From JBKBMT01 sp046295655 (GTDB lineage Bacteria > Pseudomonadota > Alphaproteobacteria > Rhodobacterales > Rhodobacteraceae), in assembly GCA_046295655.1 (NCBI GenBank), contig JBKBMT010000011.1, forward strand, positions 1-54,094: DNA of 54,094 bases, given 5' to 3'. The translations under genes and the position numbers were made by a program. Below the pieces are notes generated by a model. That model saw only the letters and a program-made list of their open reading frames with translations, was not told the origin of the DNA and searched no databases. Shown piece by piece: positions 1 through 8,403 of this stretch (within the stretch, counting starts at the first letter, position 1; each line of letters opens with the position of its first letter).

Positions 1-1263
1 CGGTTGTTCGTCATCATCGGCTTTGTCGCGGTGGTCGCGGCGCTGTGGCTGTGGGGCGAGCGGGGCGGCTATGACCTCGCTTTCGCGCAGACGCTGAAGC
101 TGATGAACTGGTTTCCGCTTCTGACGCTGCCGATGTTCATCTTCATGGGTTACGTCCTGTCGGAGACCCGTCTGGCCGATGACCTCTACCGGATGTTCCA
201 TGTCTGGTTCGGCCCCGTGCCCGGGGGGCTGGCGATCGGAACGATCCTGCTGATGGTGCTGATCTCGGCCATGAACGGCCTGTCGGTCGCCGGGATGGCG
301 ATCGGCGCCACGATCGCGCTGCCCGAACTGCTGCGCCGGGGCTACAACAAGATCATGGTGACGGGGGTCATCCAGGCGGGGTCGAGCCTTGGCATCCTCG
401 TGCCGCCCTCGGTGGTTCTGGTGCTCTATGCGATGATCGCGCGCCAGCCGGTCGGCAAGCTGTGGCTGGCCGGAGTCATGCCGGGGCTGATGATGGCAGC
501 GATGTTCATCGCCTATATCTGGATCCGCTGCCGGCTGAACCCTGCGCTCGGCCCCGTCCTGCCGCCGGAGGAGCGGGCGCAGGTCACTCGGGCAGAGAAG
601 CTGCGCCTGCTGGGCGCGGGGCTTCTGCCGCTGGGCATCTTCCTGGTCATGATGGTGCCCTTCGTCACCGGCTACACACGGCTGGTGGAAAGCAGCGTGA
701 TCGGCGCGCTTGCGGCCTTTGCGGCCGCTGTGATCCGGCGCCGAATGACCTGGGCGGTCCTGGAAACCGTGACCCGCCAGACGCTGCTGATCACCTGCAT
801 GTTCATGTGGATCATCCTGGCCGCGCTGGCCTTCGGCGCGGTGTTCGACGGGCTGCGGGCGGTCGATGCGCTGCGCAGCCTGTTCCTGGCCGACATGGGG
901 CTCAGCCCCTGGACGATCCTTGTCCTGATGCAGCTTTCGTATCTGATCATGGGGACGTTCCTGGACGACACCGCCATGCTGGTGATCGTCGCGCCGCTCT
1001 ATGTCCCGCTGGTGGGCGCGCTGGGGTTCGACCTGATCTGGTATGGCGTGCTCTATACCATCACCTGCCAGATCGCCTACATGACGCCGCCCTTTGGCTA
1101 CAACCTGTTCCTGATGCGGGCCATGGCCCCGCCCGAGGTCACCCTGCGCGACATCTATGTATCGATCTTCCCGTTCGTCGGTGTGATGATCCTCGCGCTG
1201 GCACTGGTGATGACCTTTCCGGGCATCGCGCTATGGCTGCCGGATGTTCTTTACAACCCCTGA
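1..1263 (+). CDS. TRAP transporter large permease (DctM family), 5' truncated by window edge
   Basis: The reading frame is open from the first base, so the true start lies upstream; about 420 residues are visible against a usual 425-440. The protein is almost entirely hydrophobic helices, with the conserved DctM stretch near residues 315-375 (GTFLDDTAML, then TPPFGYNLFL). The family forms the 12-helix channel subunit of tripartite ATP-independent periplasmic transporters, driven by a sodium or proton gradient in the inner membrane. The small permease DctQ, if separate, must lie off-window. A 7-bp hairpin separates it from the binding-protein gene, which starts 43 bp downstream, so the two are very likely one operon. 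Confidence 0.93.
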   Translation, partial: RLFVIIGFVAVVAALWLWGERGGYDLAFAQTLKLMNWFPLLTLPMFIFMGYVLSETRLADDLYRMFHVWFGPVPGGLAIGTILLMVLISAMNGLSVAGMAIGATIALPELLRRGYNKIMVTGVIQAGSSLGILVPPSVVLVLYAMIARQPVGKLWLAGVMPGLMMAAMFIAYIWIRCRLNPALGPVLPPEERAQVTRAEKLRLLGAGLLPLGIFLVMMVPFVTGYTRLVESSVIGALAAFAAAVIRRRMTWAVLETVTRQTLLITCMFMWIILAALAFGAVFDGLRAVDALRSLFLADMGLSPWTILVLMQLSYLIMGTFLDDTAMLVIVAPLYVPLVGALGFDLIWYGVLYTITCQIAYMTPPFGYNLFLMRAMAPPEVTLRDIYVSIFPFVGVMILALALVMTFPGIALWLPDVLYNP

Positions 1264-1282
1264 GGGGCGGACGAGCCGCCCC
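1264..1282 (+). repeat. Intercistronic hairpin dctM-dctP
   Basis: GGGGCGG (1264-1270) pairs perfectly with CCGCCCC (1276-1282) around a 5-base loop, immediately after the dctM stop. There is no T-tract. It may protect or partly terminate the transcript. It is one of four such hairpins in this operon. Confidence 0.5.
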
Positions 1283-1306
1283 CGGCCCAGACAGAGAGGT
1301 GAGACC

Positions 1307-2315
1307 ATGACGACGAGACGCAAGTTCCTGACCACCGGCGCACTGGCCGCCGGAGCCTCGGCCCTTGCTGCCCCGGCCGTGCTCGGCCAGGCGCCGATCC
1401 GCTGGCGTTTGCAGACCTATGCCGGCGCCGCGCTGGGCGCGCAGGTGGTCAAGCCGGCCGTCGATCTGTTCAACGCGATCGCCGGCGACCGGATGCAGAT
1501 CGAGGTCTTCTATGCCGACCAGCTGGTGCCGACGGACGAGCTGTTCCAGGCGATGCAGCGCGGCACGATCGACGCGGTGCAGTCCGACGACGACAGCATG
1601 GCCTCGCCGACCGAGGTGACGGTCTTCGGCGGCTATTTCCCGTTTGCCAGCCGCTACAGCCTCGACGTGCCGGCCCTGTTCAACGACTGGGGCCTGAACG
1701 AGATCTGGGCCGAGGAATACGCCAAGGTCGGGGTCAAGNNNNNNNNNNACCTCCTCGCCGATCACCAGCCTCGAGCAGCTGCGCGGCAAGCGTGTGTTCA
1801 CCTTCCCGACCGCCGGCCGGTTCCTCAGCCAGTTCGGCGTCGTGCCGGTGACCGTCCCGTGGGAGGATGTCGAGGTCGCGCTGCAGACGCGCGAGATCGA
1901 CGGGGTGGCCTGGTGCGGCATCACCGAGGCCTACGAGGTCGGCTGGGCCGATATCTGTTCGCACTTCCTGACCAACAACATCTCTGGCGCCTGGATCGGG
2001 CATTTCTTCGCCAACATGGACCGCTGGAACGATCTGCCCGAGGATCTTCAGACCCTGGTCGCCACCTGCTTCGAACAGAGCCACTATTACCGCCAGCACT
2101 GGTACTGGGCCGGCGAGGCGCGGCTGCGGACCGAGGGCGACAAGCTGGAACTGACCTCGATTCCAGATGCCGAATGGTCGCAGGTGGAACAGGCCGCGCG
2201 CGTGTTCTGGGACGAGATCGCCGCCGAATCCGAGGTCAAGGCCAAGGTCGTCGGTATCTTCAAGGCCTACAACGAGGCGATGGACAAGGCCGGCCGGCCC
2301 TATCGCTACGGCTGA
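1307..2315 (+). CDS. TRAP transporter substrate-binding protein (DctP family), interrupted by an assembly gap
   Basis: The start ATG at 1307 follows a purine-rich AGAGGTGAG site. The N-terminus is a Tat-type signal peptide (RRKFL at residues 4-8, Ala-rich core, cleavage near AAPAVLGQ). The first part runs to GVK at 1738, then come 10 N (1739-1748). The protein resumes in a different frame as SSPITSLEQLRGKRVF and ends PYRYG at 2315. Total length (about 335-340 residues) and content fit the DctP group of periplasmic binding proteins often labelled mannitol/chloroaromatic-type. The frame change coincides exactly with the N run, so I treat the gene as intact with unknown bases. The real ligand cannot be read from sequence, but the neighbours suggest an amine or amino-alcohol. 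Confidence 0.88.
1739..1748. other. Assembly gap (10 N)
   Basis: Ten undetermined bases lie inside the TRAP binding-protein gene. The frames on the two sides differ, so the true gap length is not 10 modulo 3, or the gap is a placeholder of arbitrary length. Confidence 0.98.
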
Positions 2316-2323
2316 GGACGGGG

Positions 2324-2346
2324 GCGGGGGGCCAGGCGCCCCCCGC
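2324..2346 (+). terminator. Strong hairpin after dctP
   Basis: GCGGGGGGC (2324-2332) and GCCCCCCGC (2338-2346) form a perfect 9-bp GC stem with a 5-base loop, 9 bp after the dctP stop. No T-tract follows. It could terminate partially, or shield the abundant transporter part of the mRNA from decay. Confidence 0.55.
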
Positions 2347-2409
2347 AACCGCACCGGATTTCAACAGTGACGGGGCAGGGCGCCCCGCGGGGACAGGGGA
2401 CAAGGGGCA

Positions 2410-3777
2410 ATGCCCGGTAATCTGACGCTGGAAAGCCTCAGGGCGGCCTTCGAGGCGGGCGAGATCGACACCGTGGTGGTCGCGGCGGTGGACATGCAGG
2501 GACGGCTGATGGGAAAGCGGTTCCACGCCGCGCACTTCATTCACGGCGGCTGGGAAGAAACGCATTGCTGCAACTACCTTCTGGCCACCGACATGGAGAT
2601 GATCACCGTTCCGGGCTACAAGTCCACCAGCTGGGCGGCGGGCTACGGCGACTATGTCATGAAACCCGACCTTGCCACGTTGCGGCGGACGCCCTGGATG
2701 CCTGGCACGGCGCTGGTGCTGGCCGATCTCCTCGACCACCACACCCATGACGAGGTCACGATCTCGCCGCGCGGGATCCTGAAGCGGCAGGTGGAGCGCG
2801 CGCGCGCCATGGGCTTCGAGCCGATGATGGCGACCGAGCTGGAATTCTTCGTGTTCGAGAACAGCTACGACGACCTTCGCGACGGCGGCTGGCGCGACCT
2901 GCGCCCGATCTCCGGCTACAACGAGGATTACCACATCTTCCAGACCTCGAAGGAAGAGGGCCTGATGCGCGCCCTGCGCAACGGCCTCTACGGGGCCGGC
3001 ATTCCCGTCGAGAACACGAAGGGCGAGGCCGAGGCCGGGCAGGCCGAGGTCAATGTCCGCTATTCCGACGCGCTGGACACCGCCGACAACCACGCAATCA
3101 TCAAGACCGCGACAAAGGAGATCGCGAATGCCTGCGGCAAGTCGGTGACCTTCATGGCGAAATACGACCACCGACGCGCCGGTTCGTCCAGCCATGTGCA
3201 CCAGTCGCTCTGGAGCAAGGACGGCAAGCCCGCGTTCGCCGACAAGCGCGATGCGCACGGCATGTCGGAGACCATGAAGCACTACCTTGCCGGGCAACTT
3301 GCCCACGCGCGCGAAATCACCGCGTTCCTCGCGCCCTATGTGAACAGCTACAAGCGGTTCTGCGTCGGCATGTTCGCCCCGACCAAGGCCGTCTGGTCGG
3401 CCGACAACCGGACCGCCGGTTTCAGAATCTGTGGCGAGGGGACGCGCGCGATCCGGGTCGAGTGCCGCATCGGCGGTGCCGATCTGAACCCCTATCTCGC
3501 CTGTGCGGCGCTGCTTGCAGCGGGGCTTGACGGGATCGAGCGGAAGCTGGATCTGGAGCCGGAGATGCGGGGCGACATGTATCATGCCGAGGGCGTGCGC
3601 GAGATCCCCAAGACGCTGCGCGAGGCGGCCGATCTGCTGGAGGGCTCGGCCATGCTGCGCGGGGCGTTCGGGGACGACGTGGTGGACCACTACGTGCACG
3701 CCGCCCGCTGGGAGGTCGCCGAGCACGACCGGGTGGTGACGGATTGGGAAGTGCAGCGCGGGCTCGACCGCGCGTGA
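2410..3777 (+). CDS. Glutamine-synthetase-like gamma-glutamyl ligase (type III / PuuA-GlnT-like)
   Basis: 455 residues, ATG at 2410 after AAGGGGC. It has the GS fold motifs: ELEF near residue 143 (metal ligands), GEAEAGQAEVNV, SSHVHQS near residue 260, VNSYKR, ADNRTAGFRI. The adenylylation loop of housekeeping GSI (NLYDLPPE with its Tyr) is absent, as in gamma-glutamylpolyamine, -ethanolamide or -isopropylamide synthetases. Such enzymes join glutamate to an amine using ATP in the cytoplasm. The downstream aldehyde and alcohol dehydrogenases and the upstream TRAP transporter fit a pathway in which an imported amine is capped with glutamate before oxidation. The exact amine is unknown. Confidence 0.85.
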   Translation: MPGNLTLESLRAAFEAGEIDTVVVAAVDMQGRLMGKRFHAAHFIHGGWEETHCCNYLLATDMEMITVPGYKSTSWAAGYGDYVMKPDLATLRRTPWMPGTALVLADLLDHHTHDEVTISPRGILKRQVERARAMGFEPMMATELEFFVFENSYDDLRDGGWRDLRPISGYNEDYHIFQTSKEEGLMRALRNGLYGAGIPVENTKGEAEAGQAEVNVRYSDALDTADNHAIIKTATKEIANACGKSVTFMAKYDHRRAGSSSHVHQSLWSKDGKPAFADKRDAHGMSETMKHYLAGQLAHAREITAFLAPYVNSYKRFCVGMFAPTKAVWSADNRTAGFRICGEGTRAIRVECRIGGADLNPYLACAALLAAGLDGIERKLDLEPEMRGDMYHAEGVREIPKTLREAADLLEGSAMLRGAFGDDVVDHYVHAARWEVAEHDRVVTDWEVQRGLDRA

Positions 3778-3781
3778 CAAA

Positions 3782-3796
3782 CGCCCCGAGGGGGCG
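3782..3796 (+). repeat. Short intercistronic hairpin
   Basis: CGCCCC (3782-3787) pairs with GGGGCG (3791-3796) around GAG, between the ligase stop and the aldehyde dehydrogenase start. The 3' arm leads into the GGAGG ribosome site, so folding could affect translation of the next gene. Confidence 0.4.
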
Positions 3797-3805
3797 GAGG
3801 GACCG

Positions 3806-5197
3806 ATGAACAGGATGATCCAGTGCATCTCGCCCGTGGACGGGCGGGTCTATGCCGAACGGCCGGCGCTGGCGCCGGAAGCGGCGGATGCGGCGGTGGC
3901 GCGGGCGAAGGCGGCGCAGAGGGCCTGGGCCGCGCGGCCGATGGACGAGCGGCGCAGGCTGGTCCTCGCCGGGATCGAGGCGCTGAACGGGATGAAGGAT
4001 CGCGTCGTCGAGGAACTGGCCTGGCAGATGGGTCGTCCCATCCGCTTCGGGGGCGAGTTCGGCGGCGTGAACGAGCGCGCCAGCTACATGGCCGGCATCG
4101 CCGAGGAGGCGCTGAAGCCGCTGGTGGCGCAGGACGATGCCCGCTTCACCCGGATGATCGAGCGCGAGCCGGTGGGCGTGGTCTTCGTCGTCGCGCCCTG
4201 GAACTACCCCTATCTCACCGCGCTCAACACCATCGTGCCGGCGCTTATCGCCGGCAACGCGGTGATCCTCAAGCACGCCTCCCAGACGATCCTCGCCGGC
4301 GAGCGCATCGCCGAGGCGCTGCACGCCGGCGGGGTGCCGGAGGAGGTGTTCCAGAATGTCGTGCTCGATCACTCCGGCACCGAACGGCTGATCGCCGCCC
4401 GCTCCTTCGGCTTCGTCAACTTCACCGGCTCGGTTGCGGGCGGCCAGGCGATCGAGCGCGCGGCGGCGGGCACCTTCACGCCGACAGGGCTGGAGCTGGG
4501 CGGCAAGGACCCGGGCTATGTCATGGAGGACGCCGACCTCGACTGGGCGGTGGATGTGCTGATGGACGGTGCGATGTACAACGCCGGCCAGTGCTGCTGC
4601 GGGATCGAGCGGATCTATGTCCATCACCGCCACTTCGACGACTTCGTGGAGAAGGCGGTCAAGTGGGTGAACGGGCTGAAGCTCGGCAACCCCTTCGATG
4701 CCGATACGACGCTCGGCCCGATGGCCAATGTCCGCTTCGCCCGCACCGTGCGCGAACAGACGGCCGAGGCGATCGCCGCCGGTGCGAAACCCCTGATCGA
4801 GAAACAGAACTTTCCGGCCGACGATGGTGGCGCCTACCTGATGCCGCAGGTCCTGGTGAACGTCGATCATTCGATGCGGGTGATGACCGAGGAAAGCTTC
4901 GGTCCGGTCGTCGGCATCATGGCCGTCAATGACGACGAGGAGGCGCTCAGGCTGATGAACGACAGCCCCTATGGCCTCACCGCCTCGCTCTGGACTGCCG
5001 ACCCCGAGCGGGCGCTGGCGCTGGGCCGCCGGATCGAGACCGGCACCGTGTTCCTCAACCGCGCCGACTACGTCGATCCGGCCGTGTGCTGGACCGGCTG
5101 CAAGGACACCGGCCGGGGCGGCGCGATGAGCGTCCTCGGCTACCACGCGGTCACCCGGCCGCGCTCCTACCACTTCCGCAAGGTGAAACCCGCATGA
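3806..5197 (+). CDS. NAD(P)-dependent aldehyde dehydrogenase
   Basis: 463 residues, ATG at 3806 with GGAGGGACC upstream. It carries the ALDH superfamily motifs: APWNYP, the nucleotide-site FTGSVAGG, ELGGKDP with the general-base Glu, and the catalytic cysteine in NAGQCCC (residues 263-265, probably Cys264). The enzyme oxidises an aldehyde to its acid in the cytoplasm. Its stop overlaps the start of the alcohol dehydrogenase (ATGA at 5194-5197), so the two are translationally coupled and probably act in sequence: alcohol to aldehyde to acid. In the gamma-glutamyl model the substrate would be a gamma-glutamyl-amino-aldehyde. Confidence 0.93.
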   Translation: MNRMIQCISPVDGRVYAERPALAPEAADAAVARAKAAQRAWAARPMDERRRLVLAGIEALNGMKDRVVEELAWQMGRPIRFGGEFGGVNERASYMAGIAEEALKPLVAQDDARFTRMIEREPVGVVFVVAPWNYPYLTALNTIVPALIAGNAVILKHASQTILAGERIAEALHAGGVPEEVFQNVVLDHSGTERLIAARSFGFVNFTGSVAGGQAIERAAAGTFTPTGLELGGKDPGYVMEDADLDWAVDVLMDGAMYNAGQCCCGIERIYVHHRHFDDFVEKAVKWVNGLKLGNPFDADTTLGPMANVRFARTVREQTAEAIAAGAKPLIEKQNFPADDGGAYLMPQVLVNVDHSMRVMTEESFGPVVGIMAVNDDEEALRLMNDSPYGLTASLWTADPERALALGRRIETGTVFLNRADYVDPAVCWTGCKDTGRGGAMSVLGYHAVTRPRSYHFRKVKPA

Positions 5198-6342
5198 CCG
5201 CGCCGACTGTCAACTGGTCCTACCCAACCGCCGTCAAGTTCGGCCCCGGCCGTATCCGGGAACTTGCCGAGCATGTGAAGGCCGCCGGTATCGCCCGCCC
5301 GCTCCTCGTGACCGATCGGGCGCTGGCCTCTCTGCCGATCACCGCCCGCGCGCTCGACGTGCTGGAGGCCGGCGGGCTTGGCCGCGCGGTGTTCTCCGAG
5401 GTGGACCCGAACCCGAACGAGGCGAACATGGAGGCCGGGCTGAAGGTCTACCGCGCTGGCGGGCACGACGGGGTTGTGTGCTTCGGTGGGGGCTCGGCGC
5501 TCGACCTCGGGAAGATGATCGCACTGATGGTGGACCAGAAGATCAGCGTCTGGGATCTCGAGGATATCGGCGACTGGTGGACGCGGGCGGATGCCAGCAA
5601 GATCGCCCCCATCGTCGCGGTGCCGACCACCGCGGGCACCGGTTCCGAGGTCGGCCGCGCGGGGGTGCTGACCAACTCGGCCACCCACAAGAAGAAGATC
5701 ATCTTCCACCCGAAGCTGATGCCCGCCGTCACGATCTGCGATCCCGAACTCACCGTGGGGATGCCGAAGTTCATCACCGCCGGCACGGGCATGGACGCGC
5801 TTGCGCATTGTCTCGAGGCCTATTGCTCGCCCTTCTACCACCCGATGAGCGCCGGGATAGCGCTGGAGGGCATGCGGCTGGTGTTCGAGAACCTGCCCGT
5901 GGCCTATGCCGACCCCGGAAACATCGAGGCCCGGGCCCACATGATGAGTGCGGCGGCGATGGGGGCTGTGGCGTTCCAGAAGGGCCTCGGGGCGATCCAC
6001 AGCCTGAGCCATCCGGTCGGTGCGATCTACAACACCCACCACGGCACCACCAATGCGGTGGTCATGCCGATGGTGCTGGACTTCAACCGCCCCGCCGTCG
6101 AAGACCGCATCGCCCGCGCCGCCGCCTATCTGGGATTCGCCGGAGGTTTCGAAGGATTCCGTAGCCAGATCATGGATCTGCGCGACAAACTTCAGATCCC
6201 GTCGAACCTGTCGGAGATGGGGGTGGAGCGGTCCCGTCTGGACGAGATGACCGAGATGGCGCTGGAGGACCCGTCTTGCGGCGGCAACCCGGTGGAGATG
6301 ACGCGCGCGAATACCCGCGCGCTCTACGAGGCGTGCATGTGA
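5194..6342 (+). CDS. Iron-containing (type III) alcohol dehydrogenase
   Basis: 382 residues, taking the ATG at 5194 that overlaps the preceding stop. An upstream in-frame start exists but would lie inside the aldehyde dehydrogenase. Motifs are GGGSALDLGK (nucleotide binding), VPTTAGTGSEV, and metal ligands in GTGMDALAHCLEAY and GAIHSLSHPVG...HHGTTNA. The family reversibly oxidises primary alcohols with NAD(P). Paired with the aldehyde dehydrogenase and the glutamyl ligase, it suggests that the imported compound, or its capped form, carries a hydroxyl group. The last gene of the tightly packed part; a 9-bp hairpin follows. Confidence 0.93.
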   Translation: MTAPTVNWSYPTAVKFGPGRIRELAEHVKAAGIARPLLVTDRALASLPITARALDVLEAGGLGRAVFSEVDPNPNEANMEAGLKVYRAGGHDGVVCFGGGSALDLGKMIALMVDQKISVWDLEDIGDWWTRADASKIAPIVAVPTTAGTGSEVGRAGVLTNSATHKKKIIFHPKLMPAVTICDPELTVGMPKFITAGTGMDALAHCLEAYCSPFYHPMSAGIALEGMRLVFENLPVAYADPGNIEARAHMMSAAAMGAVAFQKGLGAIHSLSHPVGAIYNTHHGTTNAVVMPMVLDFNRPAVEDRIARAAAYLGFAGGFEGFRSQIMDLRDKLQIPSNLSEMGVERSRLDEMTEMALEDPSCGGNPVEMTRANTRALYEACM

Positions 6343-6351
6343 GGCGTGGCA

Positions 6352-6374
6352 CCCGGCAGGGCTTTCCTGCCGGG
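6352..6374 (+). terminator. Hairpin after the alcohol dehydrogenase
   Basis: CCCGGCAGG (6352-6360) and CCTGCCGGG (6366-6374) form a perfect 9-bp stem with loop GCTTT. It starts 9 bp after the stop and lies before the RAM-domain gene. It lacks a T-run, so it is either a weak terminator or an mRNA stabiliser. Confidence 0.55.
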
Positions 6375-6411
6375 GCCGCTCGCGCTAGGGTCGGCGTGTC
6401 GAGAGGAAAGC

Positions 6412-6648
6412 ATGACCTGCGTCTTCGTCCAGTTCCGCTGCCAGCCCGGCCGCACCTATGATGTCGCGACCGCGATCTACGACCGCGAGGTGGTGTCCGA
6501 GCTATATTCCACCTCGGGCGAATACGACCTGATCGCAAAGGTCTACATTCCCGAAGGCGAGGATGTCGGCCGCTACCTGTCGGACCGCCTGTTCGACATT
6601 CCGGGTATCGTGCGCACGCTGACGACGATGACCTTCAAGGCGTTCTGA
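6412..6648 (+). CDS. Stand-alone RAM (Lrp/AsnC ligand-binding) domain protein
   Basis: 78 residues from ATG 6412, preceded by GAGAGGAAAG. It is only the regulatory half of an Lrp/AsnC regulator: an alpha-beta sandwich with the typical GEYDLIAKVYIPE core and C-terminal VRTLTTMTF strand, and no helix-turn-helix. Family members bind amino acids and form octamers, or mix with full-length Lrp proteins. It follows the amine-catabolism genes on the same strand, so it may sense a pathway metabolite. It ends 3 bp from the convergent ugd gene. Confidence 0.85.
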   Translation: MTCVFVQFRCQPGRTYDVATAIYDREVVSELYSTSGEYDLIAKVYIPEGEDVGRYLSDRLFDIPGIVRTLTTMTFKAF

Positions 6649-6651
6649 TCC

Positions 6652-7956
6652 TCAGCGACCGACCCCGACATAGGTCTCGAACCCTGCGGCCCGGGCCTGG
6701 GCCGGCGAATAGACATTGCGCAGGTCGGCCATCCGCGGCACCGCCATGCCGCGGGCGAGGCGCGGCAGGTCGAGCGCCCGGAACTCGTTCCATTCGGTCA
6801 GCACCACCACGGCGTCGGCACCTTCGGCGGCTGCGTAGGGGTCGTCGCACCAGATGACACCGGGCAGCAGCGCCTCGCCTTCCTTCCGCCCCTGCGGATC
6901 GACCACGCGCACTCTGGCACCGGCCCCGACCAGCGCCGGAACGATGGTCAGCGACGGCGCCTCGCGCATGTCGTCGGTGTCGGGCTTGAAGGTCACGCCC
7001 AGTACCGTGACGGTCCGGCCGTTGACCGACCCGCCGCAGAGGTCGAACAGCTTGTCGATCATCCGGCGCTTGATCTCGTCGTTGACCTTGATCACGGCCT
7101 CGACGATCTGAATCGGCGCGGCATGCTCCTGACCGATGCGGGCCAGCGCCCGGGTGTCCTTGGGAAAGCATGACCCGCCATACCCTGGCCCGGCATGGAG
7201 GAACTTGTTGCCTATGCGGCCGTCGAGGCCGATGCCCTTGGCCACGGCCTTCACATCGGCCCCCACCTTCTCGCACAGCGCCGCGATCTCGTTGATGAAG
7301 GTGATCTTGGTCGCGAGAAAGGCGTTGGCGGCGTATTTGATCATCTCGGCGCTTTCCAGATCGGTATAGACGATCGGGAACTCGCGCAGGAACAGGGGGC
7401 GATAGATCGCGCCCATGACCTCGCGGGCGCGGTCCGATTCGACGCCCACAACCACGCGGTCCGGCCGCATGAAATCGTCGATCGCGGCGCCCTCGCGCAG
7501 GAACTCGGGGTTCGAGGCGACGTCAAAATCCGCCTCCGGCCGCGCCGCGCGGATTGCCTCGGCGACCTTGCGGTTGGTGCCGACCGGGACCGTCGATTTG
7601 GTGACCACGACCGCAGGACCGGTCAGCGCGGCCGCGATCTCTCCGGCCGCGGCCATGACATAGGTCAGGTCTGCATGGCCGTCGCCGCGCCTGGTGGGCG
7701 TGCCGACGGCGATGAACACGGCCACGGCGCCGTCCACCGCCGCGGCAAGATCGGTGGTGAAGGACAGTCGCCCCGCGGCGACGTTCCGGGCCATCAGCGT
7801 GTCCAGTCCCGGTTCGTAGATCGGCACCTCGCCGCGGTTCAGACGGTCGATCTTGCCGGCATCCTTGTCCACGCAGACAACACGGTGCCCGAAATCCGAA
7901 AAGCAGACGCCCGAAACGAGGCCAACATAGCCCGTGCCGATCATCGCGATCTTCAT
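6652..7956 (-). CDS. ugd: UDP-glucose 6-dehydrogenase
   Basis: 434 residues. N-terminal Rossmann motif GTGYVGLVSG, central STVPVGT and NPEFLREG, and the catalytic Cys263 in GYGGSCFPKD. It oxidises UDP-glucose twice to UDP-glucuronate with NAD in the cytoplasm, supplying uronic acid for surface polysaccharides. It stands alone here. Its likely substrate source, galU, lies 33 kb away in the polysaccharide region of the same window. Confidence 0.97.
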   Translation of the reverse strand: MKIAMIGTGYVGLVSGVCFSDFGHRVVCVDKDAGKIDRLNRGEVPIYEPGLDTLMARNVAAGRLSFTTDLAAAVDGAVAVFIAVGTPTRRGDGHADLTYVMAAAGEIAAALTGPAVVVTKSTVPVGTNRKVAEAIRAARPEADFDVASNPEFLREGAAIDDFMRPDRVVVGVESDRAREVMGAIYRPLFLREFPIVYTDLESAEMIKYAANAFLATKITFINEIAALCEKVGADVKAVAKGIGLDGRIGNKFLHAGPGYGGSCFPKDTRALARIGQEHAAPIQIVEAVIKVNDEIKRRMIDKLFDLCGGSVNGRTVTVLGVTFKPDTDDMREAPSLTIVPALVGAGARVRVVDPQGRKEGEALLPGVIWCDDPYAAAEGADAVVVLTEWNEFRALDLPRLARGMAVPRMADLRNVYSPAQARAAGFETYVGVGR

Positions 7957-8050
7957 ACTTTAAATCCCTGAAATGCTGCCGCGTGCCGCGCCAGCCATGC
8001 CGCCGGGCGACGGCAGTTGTCAATCGGGCCGCTTCGGTTTGCGCCGGCTG

Positions 8051-8296
8051 TCAGCCGAGTTTCGCCTCGATTTCCGCAAGACGGGCCTTGAGCGCCTCGT
8101 TCTCCTCGCGCGCCAGCCGCGCCATCTCGCGCACCGCCTCGAATTCCTCGCGTGTGACCAGATCGCGGTCGGCCAGCCAGCGGTCCACCATCGACCTGAA
8201 CGCGGTTTCCGCCTCTGCCCGCGCCCCCTGGGCCACGCCCATGGCATTGGTCATCAGCTGCGACAGGTCGTCGAAAATCTTGCCCCGGGTCTGCAT
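8051..8296 (-). CDS. ubiK: Ubiquinone biosynthesis accessory factor UbiK / BMFP family
   Basis: 81 residues using the ATG at 8296 (MQTRGKIFDDL); upstream in-frame ATG codons would add residues unlike the family. It matches the YqiC/UbiK family: an N-terminal amphipathic helix (FDDLSQLMTNAMGVAQGA), then a charged coiled coil (REEFEAVREMARLAREENEALKA). In E. coli this protein assists the soluble ubiquinone-synthesis complex and binds lipid. It is divergent from lgt. Confidence 0.85.
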   Translation of the reverse strand: MQTRGKIFDDLSQLMTNAMGVAQGARAEAETAFRSMVDRWLADRDLVTREEFEAVREMARLAREENEALKARLAEIEAKLG

Positions 8297-8403
8297 GGGT
8301 TCTCCTGACGGTTCGAAGACAGATATGGTCGGGTCGCGCGCGGGAGACAAGGTTGACAATGCCGCGGGTCGCCCCGACAAGGCGGCCAGAGGCCGAGGAC
8401 AGA

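Noticed and set aside
1244..2425. Reading the binding-protein region as a 393-codon fusion or a natural frameshifted pseudogene
   Set aside because: The frame change falls exactly on the N run. The frame that reads through the N region turns into Arg-rich nonsense, while a second frame restores DctP sequence.
2260..5173. Long minus-strand frames opposite the ligase and aldehyde dehydrogenase
   Set aside because: Composition is typical of antisense shadows in high-GC DNA. No ribosome site or domain was seen.
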